64,000 bases of DNA from Gymnopus androsaceus JB14 (lineage: Eukaryota; Basidiomycota; Agaricomycetes; Agaricales; Omphalotaceae), in NCBI GenBank assembly GCA_009733575.1, contig ML769599.1:21767-85766 (forward strand). Direction: 5' to 3'. Below, piece by piece: positions 10,492 to 21,693 of this stretch. The translations under genes and the position numbers were made by a program. Position 1 is the stretch's first letter. Each line of letters opens with the position of its first letter. The notes below the pieces were generated by a model. The model had not been told where the DNA came from, ran no database searches, and saw only the letters and a program-made list of their open reading frames with translations.

Positions 10492-11735
10492 CTACAGCAA
10501 CCCAGCCCTTTCCCTAACCTCCCTCATAGTCACCTCGGTCCTCTCTCTTGCCTTCTCCGCCCCTTCTCTCGCTACTCGTCTCAGATACCTCTTCTCCCTA
10601 TGAATCTTCTCATACTCTGCCCGAGTGCTCTTGAACATCTCTTCTATCGCTTCGACGACATCGGCTTCGAGGGCCCCGTGGTTTTTAGAGGCATAGTGCA
10701 AAGCTGTAGAATGTAGGGCTGTATCCGCGTCTGAGTCGGTATTGGTATTGTTATTGTTATTCAGCTCGTTGCAAGCACGCAAAATCCTCAGCAAATTCGC
10801 GGTCCCCGGTCTCCCCACTGGATCATAAGTATCTCCGAGAATGGAATCGGTCACGGCAGAACAGATTTTAGATGATATTTGAGAGGATTCACTGGGATTT
10901 GGAATCGGGGTGGATTTGGACATTTTGGAGGTGGGGTCACGGAGGGAAAGGATGCGGAAGGTTGGGTTGTGAGCAAGGGGATTGGATGAGTGCGGGCGAG
11001 GGAAGAACAAGCCCATACTTACTGTTGAGTTGAACAGGCAATGGAAACACTGGCTTTCCTTTGAAAGTGCGATTAAACTGGTCTGCAATATCCCTACAGA
11101 GCTCGAGATGTTGTGTTTGGTCTTCTCCTACGGGGACGTGTGTGGCTCTACAATCGTTCAAATACAACAGATAGACCAAAGACATCACACACACACTTGT
11201 ACAGCAGAGTATCCGTGGCTTGCAGAACGGGATACGTGAAAAGACCCACATTAAGCCCAGTCTCGTCAACTTGAGTATCTCCAAAGTTTTTGGACGCAGC
11301 AAGACGCGATTTCCAGGCCGTCATCCTACGCAATCTACCCACCGACGTAAGACAATTAAATATCCATGCCAGTTCGGTGTGGTTGGGATTATGCTCCTGG
11401 AAAAAACAACACTCTTTCTGGGATCAACGCCAATTGCTAACAGCACAGCTAGCATGTCCAGCTTTTGCTTAACTAATTCCGAGGGTGATTGGGGGAGCAT
11501 TATAACGTGCCAGCCGACGATGGAGAAGAACAGTTCATGGTTTGGTTGGTTTTGGAGTTGGAGAGCGCGCCGAGGTAGTTGCCTATATTGGGTACACCAG
11601 TTGTCTAGATTCCTGAAAGAATTACGCATCCTCCACTTCCACCGAGTCCGGTTTCGGGTAATTCATGAGATTGAGGTGGTAAAAAAGAGGCGACATTGTT
11701 GGAGGCGCTTGGTGAGAAGAAACATAATTTTTTAG
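10492..11735 (-). pseudogene. MSW1: Mitochondrial tryptophanyl-tRNA synthetase, decayed
   Basis: A class I aminoacyl-tRNA synthetase that would charge mitochondrial tRNA-Trp. Readable pieces on the minus strand are VILSGI..TTGVPNIGNYLGAL (HIGH-type signature), [54 protein letters not shown] and [12 protein letters not shown] (KMSKS loop), then a tRNA-binding tail. Lesions: TAG at 11607-11605 where Gln (CAG) is conserved; about 8 nt missing near 11560; a T-run indel near 11395; and a frame change near 11000. The nonsense codon plus a multi-base deletion look like real decay rather than read noise. A functional copy would be expected elsewhere in the genome. Confidence 0.75.
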
Positions 11736-12011
11736 CGCGTCTCAACGCTACAACATAGTGCTGTAGTATACTTTTATATCTCCAATCGGATGCACCGCGC
11801 ACGCCCACTCATTGTACGACACATAGTCCATCCAGAATGAAGAAAAAAAACATCCTCACCCAAAATATTCCCAGCATCATGAAACGCCGAAAGTGATCTA
11901 CAAAGAAAGCAAAAGCAAAAGCAAGACGCAGGCAGGAAGAGGCTCACTTTACAAATCATCAACATTCATCTTGGCAGCTCGATTCTCCGAATTTCTAGAG
12001 CGATAAATATG

Positions 12012-12623
12012 AAAAAAGCCATTTGAACTCTGATAAGCACAGTGTTTTCAACTTGGGGCATGCACCGCAATAGATCGTAGAATGTCACGATTGGCATGGA
12101 ACTCCCAATACTTCACGACAACTAGATACTCAAGATGCTCGGTTCGGTCCCGGAGCTGTTCGAACACAGAAATGTCAAGGACGTCTGGAATGTTCTGAGG
12201 GTCGTGTAGCATAGTGAGAGATTTCCACTGGATGTGTAGATGTCGGAGCTGCTGAAATGAAAGTTGTATGGATGAAAGCAAAGGATTTATCACCATTTTT
12301 CCTTTCGGTGATGGAGGAACAATATGCAATTCGGGTGACCTGCCAGCTACATCCCGTACACAAGATTCGAAGAATATTCCCCGAACGCAAGAGGTATTCT
12401 CGGGTAGCTGGAAGGTACGGGCAAAAGATACTTGGAACTTGTTGAAAGAGTCTCGTGTCTGTCCCTTCTCTATTCCACAGATTCTTCGGGGACCTATTTG
12501 AATGTCCCGGAGGAGATTTAATCGACAGCGAGGAAGCCAAGCTCTACAGACGAGGTTACAGGCTTTCAGTTTGGGGAAAGAATAGCGTAGTTCGTCGATA
12601 ATGAGCTCTTGAGGGAGAGTCAT
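12012..12623 (-). pseudogene. F-box protein, copy B, truncated
   Basis: Starts MTLPQELIIDELRYSF and follows copies A and C closely through the F-box and first leucine-rich part. It keeps the 14-nt segment lost in A. A one-base deletion in a C run near 12056 shifts the frame after the conserved AVHAP. All similarity ends near 12012, so the last half of the gene and the CaaX gene that follows it in blocks A and C are missing. This marks the left breakpoint of block B, about 280 bp from the tRNA synthetase remnant. Confidence 0.75.
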
Positions 12624-13229
12624 GATGGCTGGCTGATGGCGAACGTTGTCCAGACAGGATACTTGTGATGGCAATGGTCCGTGCGTATTTTTTCAATATA
12701 AAAACCATGCTCCTTCGTTGAAAAAACCTCATACTTACCTTGATGGCACAAGCCCCTTCACGTACCCGGGTTTGTGGGCTGTGGAGATCCTTCATAGCAC
12801 GGCGACCTTGTCCATACAAAGGGTGTCTGCGGCTTGTATAGGCTCAGGCTTATGCACCGTCTCAATATTTTCCTGTCCCACATCGGCCACTCTGGCTGGG
12901 TGGGCTCTTTTTCTTTGCTAGTTCGTTGTCCTAACCCTAGAATAGGTTTAGTTATGCGGGTGAATATACAGCTTTGACATGCATATCTGGCTGAATACAT
13001 ACAGCTTTGACCTTTCGGATACCCACATGCTTATCAGGGTCTCGGTATCATGCTGCAGTCCCCATTGATTGTGGAAGATGAAGATTTTATTCCGTCCTAA
13101 TATTATAGGCTTGGCGCTGTTCACATCTTCTGTAGCTTGGGGGATCAAAACAAATTAAAGAGCTTCATGTTGTACAATCTAGCTATAATATATCCTGACA
13201 ATTCCTCCTACTAATCTTGTTTCTTGCAA
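12624..13229. other. Block B spacer between F-box B and SDR B
   Basis: Carries the conserved upstream F-box exon candidate (about 12733-12819, minus strand, ending at a GTAAGT donor) and the SDR B 3' flank. I see no other gene. The sequence is highly similar to 7682-8271. Confidence 0.5.
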
Positions 13230-14526
13230 TCAAGCCTTGAAGCACTCTGCAACTATCCCAGGGATTCTGTCATCAAGCTTGCCAAAAAGATCAATCATCT
13301 CAACCTATACATACAATGTAAGTTTGAAGACCTTCTTAAGCTGCAAATAAAACACACCCAGATCTTATCTTCAGCCTTCTTTCCCTCTTCACTCAGCATC
13401 CAATCTGAAATCTCCAACACCTGTGAGTACGACGTGAATGCGCCGCGCAATTCCTCGTCCTTTCCACCAATCGCGGAATAGATGATCTGACGACTCCCTT
13501 CTTCCGATGTGTATGCAAACTCGACCTCCATTTGTTTGAAACTTGGCCGCGCGCTCTCCTTCTGCATCCCTACGTAGTCCGGACAGACAGAAGCCTGGAT
13601 TGAGAGCAACTGGTACGATGTTTGTCGGTAGGAGCTCCGCGAGTTTATGTACGAGCATGATGTTTAGGACTGGAAGGTTTGTTAATAGCGATTACATTGC
13701 AGTAACTTGTGAGAAACGTGCTCTTTGATTGCTGATAACGAGTCGCAAACACCCTTGGGATTCTCAAATCAGCAAACGTGAAATAGTAGATAATACTACT
13801 CAGTTAAAGTGCTTACTCGGGGGTGCAGTATTCCTTGCTAGAAAGTGTTTCGAGTGTATTTGACGCGGCGATAGCATCAGAACCAATGTTGGCGAAGAAA
13901 ATGACCTCGCTCGAAACCACTACTATCCTTGGAACCACAGAGTGACTTTTGGCCGTGTTCATGATTATGGGAAGTAAAAGGAGAACATGCAGGGCGGGTC
14001 CCAGAGAGTTAACTTGAAGCCTGGCAATTGGAGACGGTTGAATGAGCCGCAGATAGATAGTCAGAATGTACTTACATAGATTCCCAACCATCTTCGGTCT
14101 GAATGTACTTGCCCATGGTAGCAACGGCGGCATTCTCAACGAGAATATCGAGACGATCCAATGTTTTGCTGGCTTGAGTGACGAACTCAGAGATGGAGCT
14201 AAATTTGCCCAAGTCGAGAGCCATAGGCTCTGCGTTCTTGTAACCAGTTTCTTCTTGGATCTCTACACTGACAATTAACACTGTGGATTGAATCTATAGC
14301 GAAGGCAGTACTCACGCTTGATGCTCTGTTGAGCCTTCTCCACGGATCGACAGACGATAATCAATCGGGCGGGATTCATGGTAGCAAAGTGCTTTGCAGC
14401 CTCGAATCCAATACCGCTGTTGGCGCCAGTGACCATGACAGTCTTTCCAGTGAGATCACCTCTGACTATAGGGACCATCCCTTTCTTCTGCTCTTCTACC
14501 ATCTCTTGGTAAGTTCGATTACCCAT
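13230..14526 (-). CDS. Short-chain dehydrogenase/reductase, copy B
   Basis: Same SDR family and exon plan as copy A. Starts MGNRTYQEMVEEQKKGMV; cofactor motif TGANSGIG; VENAAVA; VVVSSE; catalytic RYQQSK; C-terminal half NPGFCLSGLRR. The first intron has a normal GTGAGT donor after ATCAAGC (about 14316). An extra C near 13542 shifts the frame between RAAKF and KQMEVEFAYTSEEG; without it the reading frame runs to the stop at 13232-13230. It is divergently transcribed from eS4 with 306 bp between the two ATGs, so they probably share a promoter. Substrate unknown. Confidence 0.82.
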
Positions 14527-14832
14527 TTTGTTGATGTAGTGAATTCTGTGGAATCCTGTGGTGTAGCCAGCGGATCAGCTCCTTATATCTGCTCATCGTC
14601 GGATGCCTAACGGAGTAGTAGTCGAAGCTTTTAGTAAAACTATTTTACTCATCTCTAGAATATTAATGATAGAGCGTAGTAGAAACAGCAACGGAAGGTA
14701 GAAGTAAGCGCCCAAGTAATCTAATCTAGACACTTGTTATCTTTGCTTACACATCCACTCGACGAAAAAAGTTGACCCAAACTCTCGTCGCGCGAAACAT
14801 CCTCGCAAGTCCAAGCAAAAGACGATACCAAC
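14527..14832. promoter_or_regulatory. Bidirectional promoter of SDR B and eS4
   Basis: The 306 bp between two divergent start codons. The eS4-proximal half (from about 14703, starting GTAAGCGCCCAAGTAATC) is about 85% identical by eye to the eL43-proximal half of the block C promoter. The SDR-proximal half is more diverged but shares the AGTAAAACnnTTTTACT palindrome (near 14632 and 52227). Confidence 0.7.
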
Positions 14833-15955
14833 ATGGTTAGTTTCCCGATAAATGCTGCTAGGAGACTGCTTCGATGATTCTGTCGAGGCTTTGGACGGTT
14901 AAATGGGCTGGACTCGGCTGGTTGAATGCGTTCAACTTTGGATGACCTTGCGACTTGAAACTGCTTGTCCTGGAAACTGACTTTTTTTCTCTTTCACTTA
15001 GGCCCGAGGACCCAAAAAGCACTTGAAGCGTCTCGCCGCACCCTCCTCATGGATGTTGGACAAGCTGAGCGGTACATACGTATGCGAAAAGATTCCTTCC
15101 ATTTTGAACGACAAATCTTATCGCAATTCTCCATAGGCTCCTCGTCCCTCTCCTGGTCCCCACAAACTCCGTGAATCACTCCCCCTCACGGTCTTCCTCC
15201 GCAACCGACTAAAGTATGCCTTGACCGGTCGCGAGGTTACTTCAATCGTCATGCAGCGCTTGATCAAAATTGACGGAAAAGTCCGAACCGACCCAACATA
15301 CCCTGCTGGATTCATGGGTACGATTTAGCTGCCTATGTTAGGATTTCTATCTGACAATTATCCCCGAAATAGATGTCATCTCTATCGAAAAATCTGGAGA
15401 GCACTTTCCGTCTCCTGTACGATGTCAAGGGCCGATTTGCCATCCATCGTATCACCCCCGAGGAGGCCACTTACAAGCTCCTCAAAGTGAAGAAGGTTGC
15501 CGTAGGTGCACGCAGTGTCCCCCACATCGTTACCCACGACGGCCGTACCATTCGTTACCCTGACCCCAACATCAAGGTCAACGATACTGTCAAGTTCGAC
15601 ATTGATCAGGGAAAAATCACCGACTTTGTCAAGTTCGACACTGGTAACATCGTTATGATCACAGGCGGTCGTAACATGGGTCGTGTGGGTGTTGTCGTGC
15701 ACAGGGAGAAGCACATCGGAGACTGGGATATTGTGCACGTCAAGGACTCAATGGACCGAACGTTCGCAACCCGGTGAGTACTGTTCTCTCTGTAGTCGTA
15801 TCTCCTTCTCATTTTTTCTTCCATCTAGTATTTCCAATATCTTCGTCATCGGTGAGAGTAATAAGCCTTGGATATCTCTTCCCAAGGGCAAGGGTACCAA
15901 ACTTACCATTTCCGAGGAGAGAGACCTGAGGAGAAAACGCGCCTCCGAGCAGTAG
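14833..15955 (+). CDS. RPS4: 40S ribosomal protein eS4
   Basis: Small-subunit ribosomal protein. Exons by my reading: 14833-14835 (ATG only), 15002-15079, 15137-15317, 15373-15773 and 15829-15955. The protein runs [20 protein letters not shown]..., [39 protein letters not shown] and [12 protein letters not shown], and ends KRASEQ. These exons add up to 790 nt; the family length of about 262 residues needs 789. The extra base is a T in the run at 15405-15407, where GEHFRLLYD should read on. Because the protein is essential, either the sequence has an error or a second copy exists. Intron 1 falls directly after the start codon and is shared with eL43 (51385-51987). Confidence 0.93.
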
Positions 15956-17181
15956 ATGGTTTACCATACGCACTTCATTCTTTCTCGTTATCATATGCAC
16001 GCTATGAATGTATGGTTACCCTCAAATGCTGGTTTCACGAAAAAATGTATGCGCTTCTCCCATACTCTCTGTCTTTGTGGGATTGTCAAAATGTTAAAGG
16101 CAATGACTATGCATCTGGCATCTGTAATTTTCGTGTTATGCGGCGCATCTACGCATCAACTAATCGCATATTCCTTCATTTGCCTGCAGCAAAGGAGCCA
16201 AGGTCTACCAGTTGTATAGCTGGTTCGTCAAACCTTTGCGTCTGATCTAGCAACACCCAATAACCGTTGCTTTGGAGTGTATTACTCCTGGCCTGTTACT
16301 ACCTCCAACAAGGATGTCTCGAAGTACTTGAAGCCAGCGCAAATTTGTGGCATAAATTCTTGAGGACTGGATCTAGGAGGCATGCATACTCTTAAGCTTC
16401 GGAGTGCGTTGCTTATGGAAATCACCCAAGATCAGACCGAGTTTTAACCCAGTGTTGGATATCCTGTATAGTAAATCTGACCAACCTGTGGATCACATCT
16501 ACATATGATGATTTAAGAGCTGCTCTTTCTTCCCATCTTGATACATCTTCCACCTACCGTCGTGATTTTTCTTCGTGAGGCACTTCCGTTTTCCCTTTGT
16601 TGATAGATAGATTACCGCACCACAAGGTCCCACCAAGTCCCTTTGTCCAATCAGATCTATTTGAATTGAGCTCACCAGATACTAGGGTTCAGGAAGCTGA
16701 GGTTCAGGAAGCATTTGGATGATCATGATGTAGTAATTTAAAGGTGCCATGGTCAATGCCCCCAGTGCTTCAACTGGAAGGCTTGGACGCTTGATTACTC
16801 TGTAAGTCAACAGCAACCAATTCAATCTTGCCAGAACCTAATTCAAAAACACACCGCTACCGCAACGATGTAGATCTGCTATGTATGTACATAGTGACTT
16901 TCTGATGGATTATAGAGTCGGATGATTTGGGGCCTGCCGTTTCATCACAGTAATTCCACTCCTCTTGTATCTACTACTTAACATGTAAGCAATCTTGGGC
17001 GGGATGATAGGATGCATTATTCTGTATTTGCTAACTACATATAGTGGTCAAATGCAAGAAGAGGTTCTCCTGCTCCGCATAGCAACGTCAACTGCTGACT
17101 CGTAGTGACACCCCGTCGCCCGATTTAGGGTTAGGGCGGCAAGCCATCAGAATACAAACAATTGTAAATAAGGGTTAACAG
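15956..17181. other. Long intergenic region, no gene seen
   Basis: Follows the eS4 stop and precedes the NLR promoter. ORFs here are short and have no recognisable features. A two-unit TTAGGG stretch at about 17123-17136 is too short to mean a telomere remnant. The right end becomes AT-rich, like the NLR gene. Confidence 0.4.
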
Positions 17182-17189
17182 TATATAAA
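17182..17189 (+). promoter_or_regulatory. TATA box of the NLR gene
   Basis: TATATAAA lies about 45 bp upstream of the proposed ATG at 17234, implying a short 5' UTR. Confidence 0.5.
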
Positions 17190-17233
17190 CCCGCTATCCG
17201 TGGCATTAGTTCCCATCATCATTATCATGAATC

Positions 17234-20200
17234 ATGATGGAACATTTTGGCACAGGCAACCAGTAAGTGAGGCATTCTAGTAGTTTATGCCACCTGTGAT
17301 GACACTTTTAATCATGGTAGATATGAGCAAGGAGGCGCTTATAGTTATGGTGGCAGGTAGGATACTAGTTGGTATGATAGAAGCTATGTTGATAATATTT
17401 TCTCGTTCAAAGTCAGTTTGCAAATTCTTCCAACTTTGGGATATATGGTGGCACCTTTATCAATGCACAAGATTCATCAAATGTTACTATTCAATGTGAG
17501 CTAGTTTTCCTAGTTGTATTTTTCAATTTGCAATTTGACTGTGATTTAACTTAGCACATGATCCAATACAGAAAATCAGGGACTGGCTTAAAGCACCAGA
17601 TTGCTCTACCAATTTTGACACAGCTGCCAACAAGAAAACTGCAGGAACTGGAAGTTGGATTATTGAACATCCAAAATATATTAAATGGAAAAATAATGGT
17701 GGTTTGCTGTGGATTCAAGGTAAAGGTGAGTGGAGCTAATTATGGATGCATGAAATATTGTTCCCAGTTATTGATATATTTTGTTAGCAGGATCAGGTAA
17801 AACAGTCATATCGTAAGTGGAGCCATCTTACTCTACAAGAAATTAGTAAAAGTTAAAGAATTCCTAGAACCACAATCATAGATCACCTGTGGGAAAAGTC
17901 AAACATTGTTTGCTTCCACTATTTTGATTTCCGGGATAACACAGGAGACAAATCTGGTTATCGAGGTTTTCTATTAAATATGCTGCAACAAATGGGAGTG
18001 AATGACCAAGAAATTCATCCAGCATTGCAAGGGTTGTATAGCCAGTGTAAGAGAGGTCATCAAGTTGGTCAGCCTCGCAACTCGCAGCTGGAAGATACCC
18101 TGAATAAAATTATTCAACAATCCAATTCAGTGTATATTGTGCTGGATGCCTTGGATGAATGCAACTTACAGGATAGAGCCTATGTAGTGAAGTGGGTGGC
18201 AAACATCTCTGAAAAAATCAAAATTGCTGTTACAAGTAGATATTTACCAGAGAGCCAAGCAGGCAATATTGGGTTAATGATTCTATTGGACAGTAAGGGG
18301 TCCAGAATTGAAGAAGATATTTCTCTCTATTTGGAAGATCAAATGGAGCTCCATTTCAAAGGGGAGCTGAAAGCCAAGGTGTTGAATACATTGAAGGCCA
18401 AGGCTCAGGGGCAGTAAGCATTTAAAATCTTACCATGAATGAATTTATCCTTATATCAGTAATTATTAGATTTCGCTGGGCGGACTGTCAGGTAAGGACA
18501 TTGGTGCAATGTCCAAATGACAAGGCAGTTATTCAGGCATTGCCAAAGCTACCTTGTGACTTACAGGAGACATATGCGCAAGCTATAAAGCATGCAGAGC
18601 AAAGTGAATATGCAACAGATGCTCATCATCTTCTAATGTGGCTGACATTTGCCTTTGAACCATTAAGTAAAGAACAAGTTTCAGATTTTCTTGCAATTGA
18701 CTTGGAAAAGCAGGAACTGTTTCCAAGTGATGGCATGACCTTGAAAGTAGAGCTTGTTATCAACTCCAATCTTGTGACTGTTGGCACAAATAACATTGTG
18801 CAATTGGCACACACCTCTGTGAAGGAGTTTCTGATAGCCAAGGCAAGTCTGGATCAAACAAGTGGATTGTTTGAAATCAATGAACGGCTAGCTCATGCAT
18901 CATTGGCCAAAGCATGTATCATATATCTTTTAAAATCACCCAGTGTGATAAGAGAAACAAGTTATATATCTTCTAAGTCGCAAACATGTTATTATGCAGC
19001 AAAATATTGGCGGGCTCACACAAAACCAGTTGAAGAATCAGGTCCAGAGACAGACCTGGACAATTTAACCAAAAGCTTTCTGCAAACAAAAAGTGCACAG
19101 TTTCAAGCCTGGGTAAGAATAAATGATAATCATTTTTGGGAGAAGATATTCAACCCACTGTATTGGGCTGCGGATGGGGGTTTGAAAAGGAGCATACATA
19201 ACTTAATTTTGGGTGGTGAATGTGATATTAATGCAAAGGGAGGAGAAGTCTATGCAAATGCTCTTCAAGTAGCAGTTAGCCAGGCTAATGAGGCCATTGT
19301 CCAGCTTCTTTTGGACCATGGAGCTGATGTCAATGCCCAGGGAGGTTATTATGGAAATGCCCTCCAAGTAGCTGTTTCTGAAGGGAATCAATCCATAGTC
19401 CAGCTGCTGTTGAACAATGGAGCTGACACAAATGCTCAGGGGGGCCATTTCGGAAATGCTCTCCAAGCAGCAGCATCCAATGAAAATGAAGCAATTGTCC
19501 AACTTCTTTTGGCCAATGGAGCTGATGTGAATGCTCAGGGAGGCTATTATGGAAATGCTCTCCCAGCAGCAGTATCCAGAGGAAATGAAGATATTGTCCA
19601 GCTTCTTTTAAACAATGGAGCAGATGTGGATGCTCAGGGAGGCTTTTATGGAAATGCCCTCCAAGAAGCTATTCTCAGAGGACATGACAGCATTCTCCAG
19701 CTCCTTTTGACCCATGGAGCCAATACAAATGCTCAGGGAGGCTATTATGGAAATGCACTCCAAACAGCTGTATCCAGAGGACATGAAGTCATAGTCCAGC
19801 TTCTTTTGGACCATGGAGCTGATGTAAATGTTCAAGTAGGCTATCATGGAAATGCTCTCTATGCTGCTGCATCCAGTGGTAATGAAGTCATGGTCCAGCT
19901 TCTTTTAACCAATGGAGCTGATGTGAATGCTCAGGGAGGCAGATATAAAAATGCTCTCTATGTAGCTACATCCAATGGAAATGAAGCCATTGTCCAGCTT
20001 CTTTTAACCAATGGTGCTGATGTGAATGCTCAGGGAGGTAAATATGGAGATCCTCTTCAAGCAGCAGCATCAAAGGGAGATCAAGCAATTACACAGCTCC
20101 TTGAAACCCATGGAGCTGATGTGAATGCTCAAAGAGGCTATTATGGAAATGCTCTCCAAGCAGCAGCATCCAAGGGAAATGAAGCCATCGTCCAGTTTTT

Positions 20201-20947
20201 GCTGCACCATGGAGCTCATGTAAATGCTCAGGGAGGTTTTTATGGGAACTCTCTCTATGCTGCTGTATCCAATGGACATGAAGCCATTGTCCAGCTCCTT
20301 GTGTTGTGACCCATGGAGCCAATGTGAATGCTCATGGAGGGAAATATGGAAATGCTCTCCAAGCAGCTGTATGCAATGGACATAAAGCCATTGTCCAGCT
20401 CCTTGTAACCCATGGAGCTGATACAAATGCTCAGGGAAGGTATCATGGAAATGCTCTTCAAGCAGCTGTATCCAGAGGACATGAAGGCATTCTCAAGCTC
20501 CTCTTGAGCCATGGAGCTGAAGTGAATGCACAGGGAGGCTATTACTATGGAAATGCTCTCCAAGCAGCAGCTTCCAAAGGAAATGAAGCCATTGTCCAGC
20601 TACTTTTGGACCATAGAGCTCATGTAAATGCTCAGGGAGGCCTTTATGGGAATGCTCTCTATGCAGCTGTATCAAATGGAAATAAAATCATTGTCAAGCT
20701 ACTTTTGACCAATGGAGCTGATGTGAATACTCAGGGAGGTAAACATGGAAATGCTCTCCAAGCAGCAGCATCCAAGGGAAATGAAGCCATTGCTCAGCTC
20801 CTGTTGACCCATGGAGCTGATGTGAATGCTCAGGGAGGCTATTATGGAAATGCTCTCCAAGCAGCAGTATCCAATGGAAATCAAGCCATTACCCAGCTTC
20901 TTTTGACTCATGGAGCTGATTTGAATGCTCGGGGAGGCCAATATTGA
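17234..20947 (+). CDS. NACHT-ankyrin NLR-like protein (5-nt frameshift in repeat domain)
   Basis: A fungal STAND/NLR-type protein of the kind linked to non-self recognition. A Gly/Tyr/Asn-rich N-terminus (MMEHFGTGNQ, then YGGTFINAQDSSNVTIQ) spans small exons. Then come AHDPIQKIRDWLKAPDCS-like lead-in, Walker A GKAGSGKT (split by an intron near 17725-17789), Walker B VYIVLDALDEC, TSRYLPES, a winged-helix-like part (LPKLPCDLQETY) and about 17 ankyrin repeats. Introns include 18414-18468. A tandem 5-nt repeat (TTGTG twice, 20299-20308) puts a TGA at 20307-20309; the same repeat pattern continues in another frame to 20947, so one copy of the five bases is extra. Base composition is AT-rich and unlike its neighbours. 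The first exon boundaries are tentative. Confidence 0.85.
19168..20943 (+). repeat. Near-identical 99-nt tandem ankyrin repeats
   Basis: About 17 units of 33 codons, each close to NALQAAVS.GNEAIVQLLL then HGADVNAQGGYYG. DNA words such as GGAGCTGATGTGAATGCTCA recur almost unchanged. Such high internal conservation points to recent unit exchange. Variation is concentrated at a few positions (Asn/His/Asp before GAD; the first residues after GG). Confidence 0.9.
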
Positions 20948-21543
20948 GATACTTTCCGAGCTCACTCCACTGGAATAAAACCATATATTTAGTTTTTACA
21001 TGCATATTTTGTGATTTTCACTCGGAAAAGACTGAATGATTGACCGAATGATCAGTTTTCACTCAAAAACTCTGTAATAAGTGGTATTTGTCCAAAAGGT
21101 TGTATCTTGGTCTATTTTTACTTGAGCCAAATTGTGCCACCTCCGAGTTGGAGGGAGGTCTTCATTTTGCATAATATTCACCTGGCTAATGGCTTCTACC
21201 TGTCCTAGTTGCATTTATATCTCAAATTCCCTAATGTCATCTGACACTCCTTTCCTCCACATGCACCACTCTGGATGCCTACATCACTCACCACTCACCA
21301 CATGGAATCTAGATTCTAACTATCTGACCAAACTGAGCCTCCACTAACACCATTCAGCTTACCTGTACTTAGCAAGCTCAGTCTATAAACAGCCTTGGAT
21401 TGGCTGGACCAAGGTGAGGGTCCATGATTCTGCTTTAAGAATTACAAGTACATAAGTTGCTACATCACTACACATGCATGTACTAGTAGAGAGCCATTTC
21501 TCTCTCTCTCTTTTCCTCCATTGTCACTTTGTTACAGTACAAC
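20948..21543. other. Intergenic, AT-rich, no gene seen
   Basis: 3' flank of the NLR gene. I see no coding sequence or clear repeat until the LTR-like start at 21544. Confidence 0.4.
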
Positions 21544-21693
21544 TGTTGGAATATCAAAGGTATTTTTACTTTGTACTATCTATGGAATGCTTTCTTGTAG
21601 TCTCCACATTGGTATAATCCTTTTGTACTAACACATACATGACATCATACTCTTTCACAGTATCCACCTTGTCTTTCATGTAGTAGCCACAGT
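21544..21693 (+). repeat. Partial copia-type LTR
   Basis: Starts TGTTGGAATAT-CAAAGGTATTTT and stays similar, in opposite orientation, to the LTR read from 24556 leftward: the same CTATGGAATGCTTTCT- and CACAGTATCCAC-like words. It is cut off by the palindromic element at 21694. Confidence 0.6.

Larger units (their letters stand above)
12012..14999 (+). repeat. Duplicated block B (truncated F-box, SDR, divergent promoter, intron 1 of eS4)
   Basis: Block B runs from the truncated F-box gene through SDR B and the intergenic promoter to the end of intron 1 of the eS4 gene. From about 14703 the match to block C covers promoter, 5' UTR, ATG and intron, and it stops at the intron's 3' splice site. 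The exons that follow are unrelated (eS4 here, eL43 in C). Confidence 0.85.

Noticed and set aside
17123..17136. TTAGGG repeated, telomere-like
   Set aside because: Only two units; expected by chance and not evidence for an interstitial telomere.
19203..20965. Long minus-strand ORFs through the ankyrin region
   Set aside because: Shadows of the repetitive ankyrin codons; no independent support.
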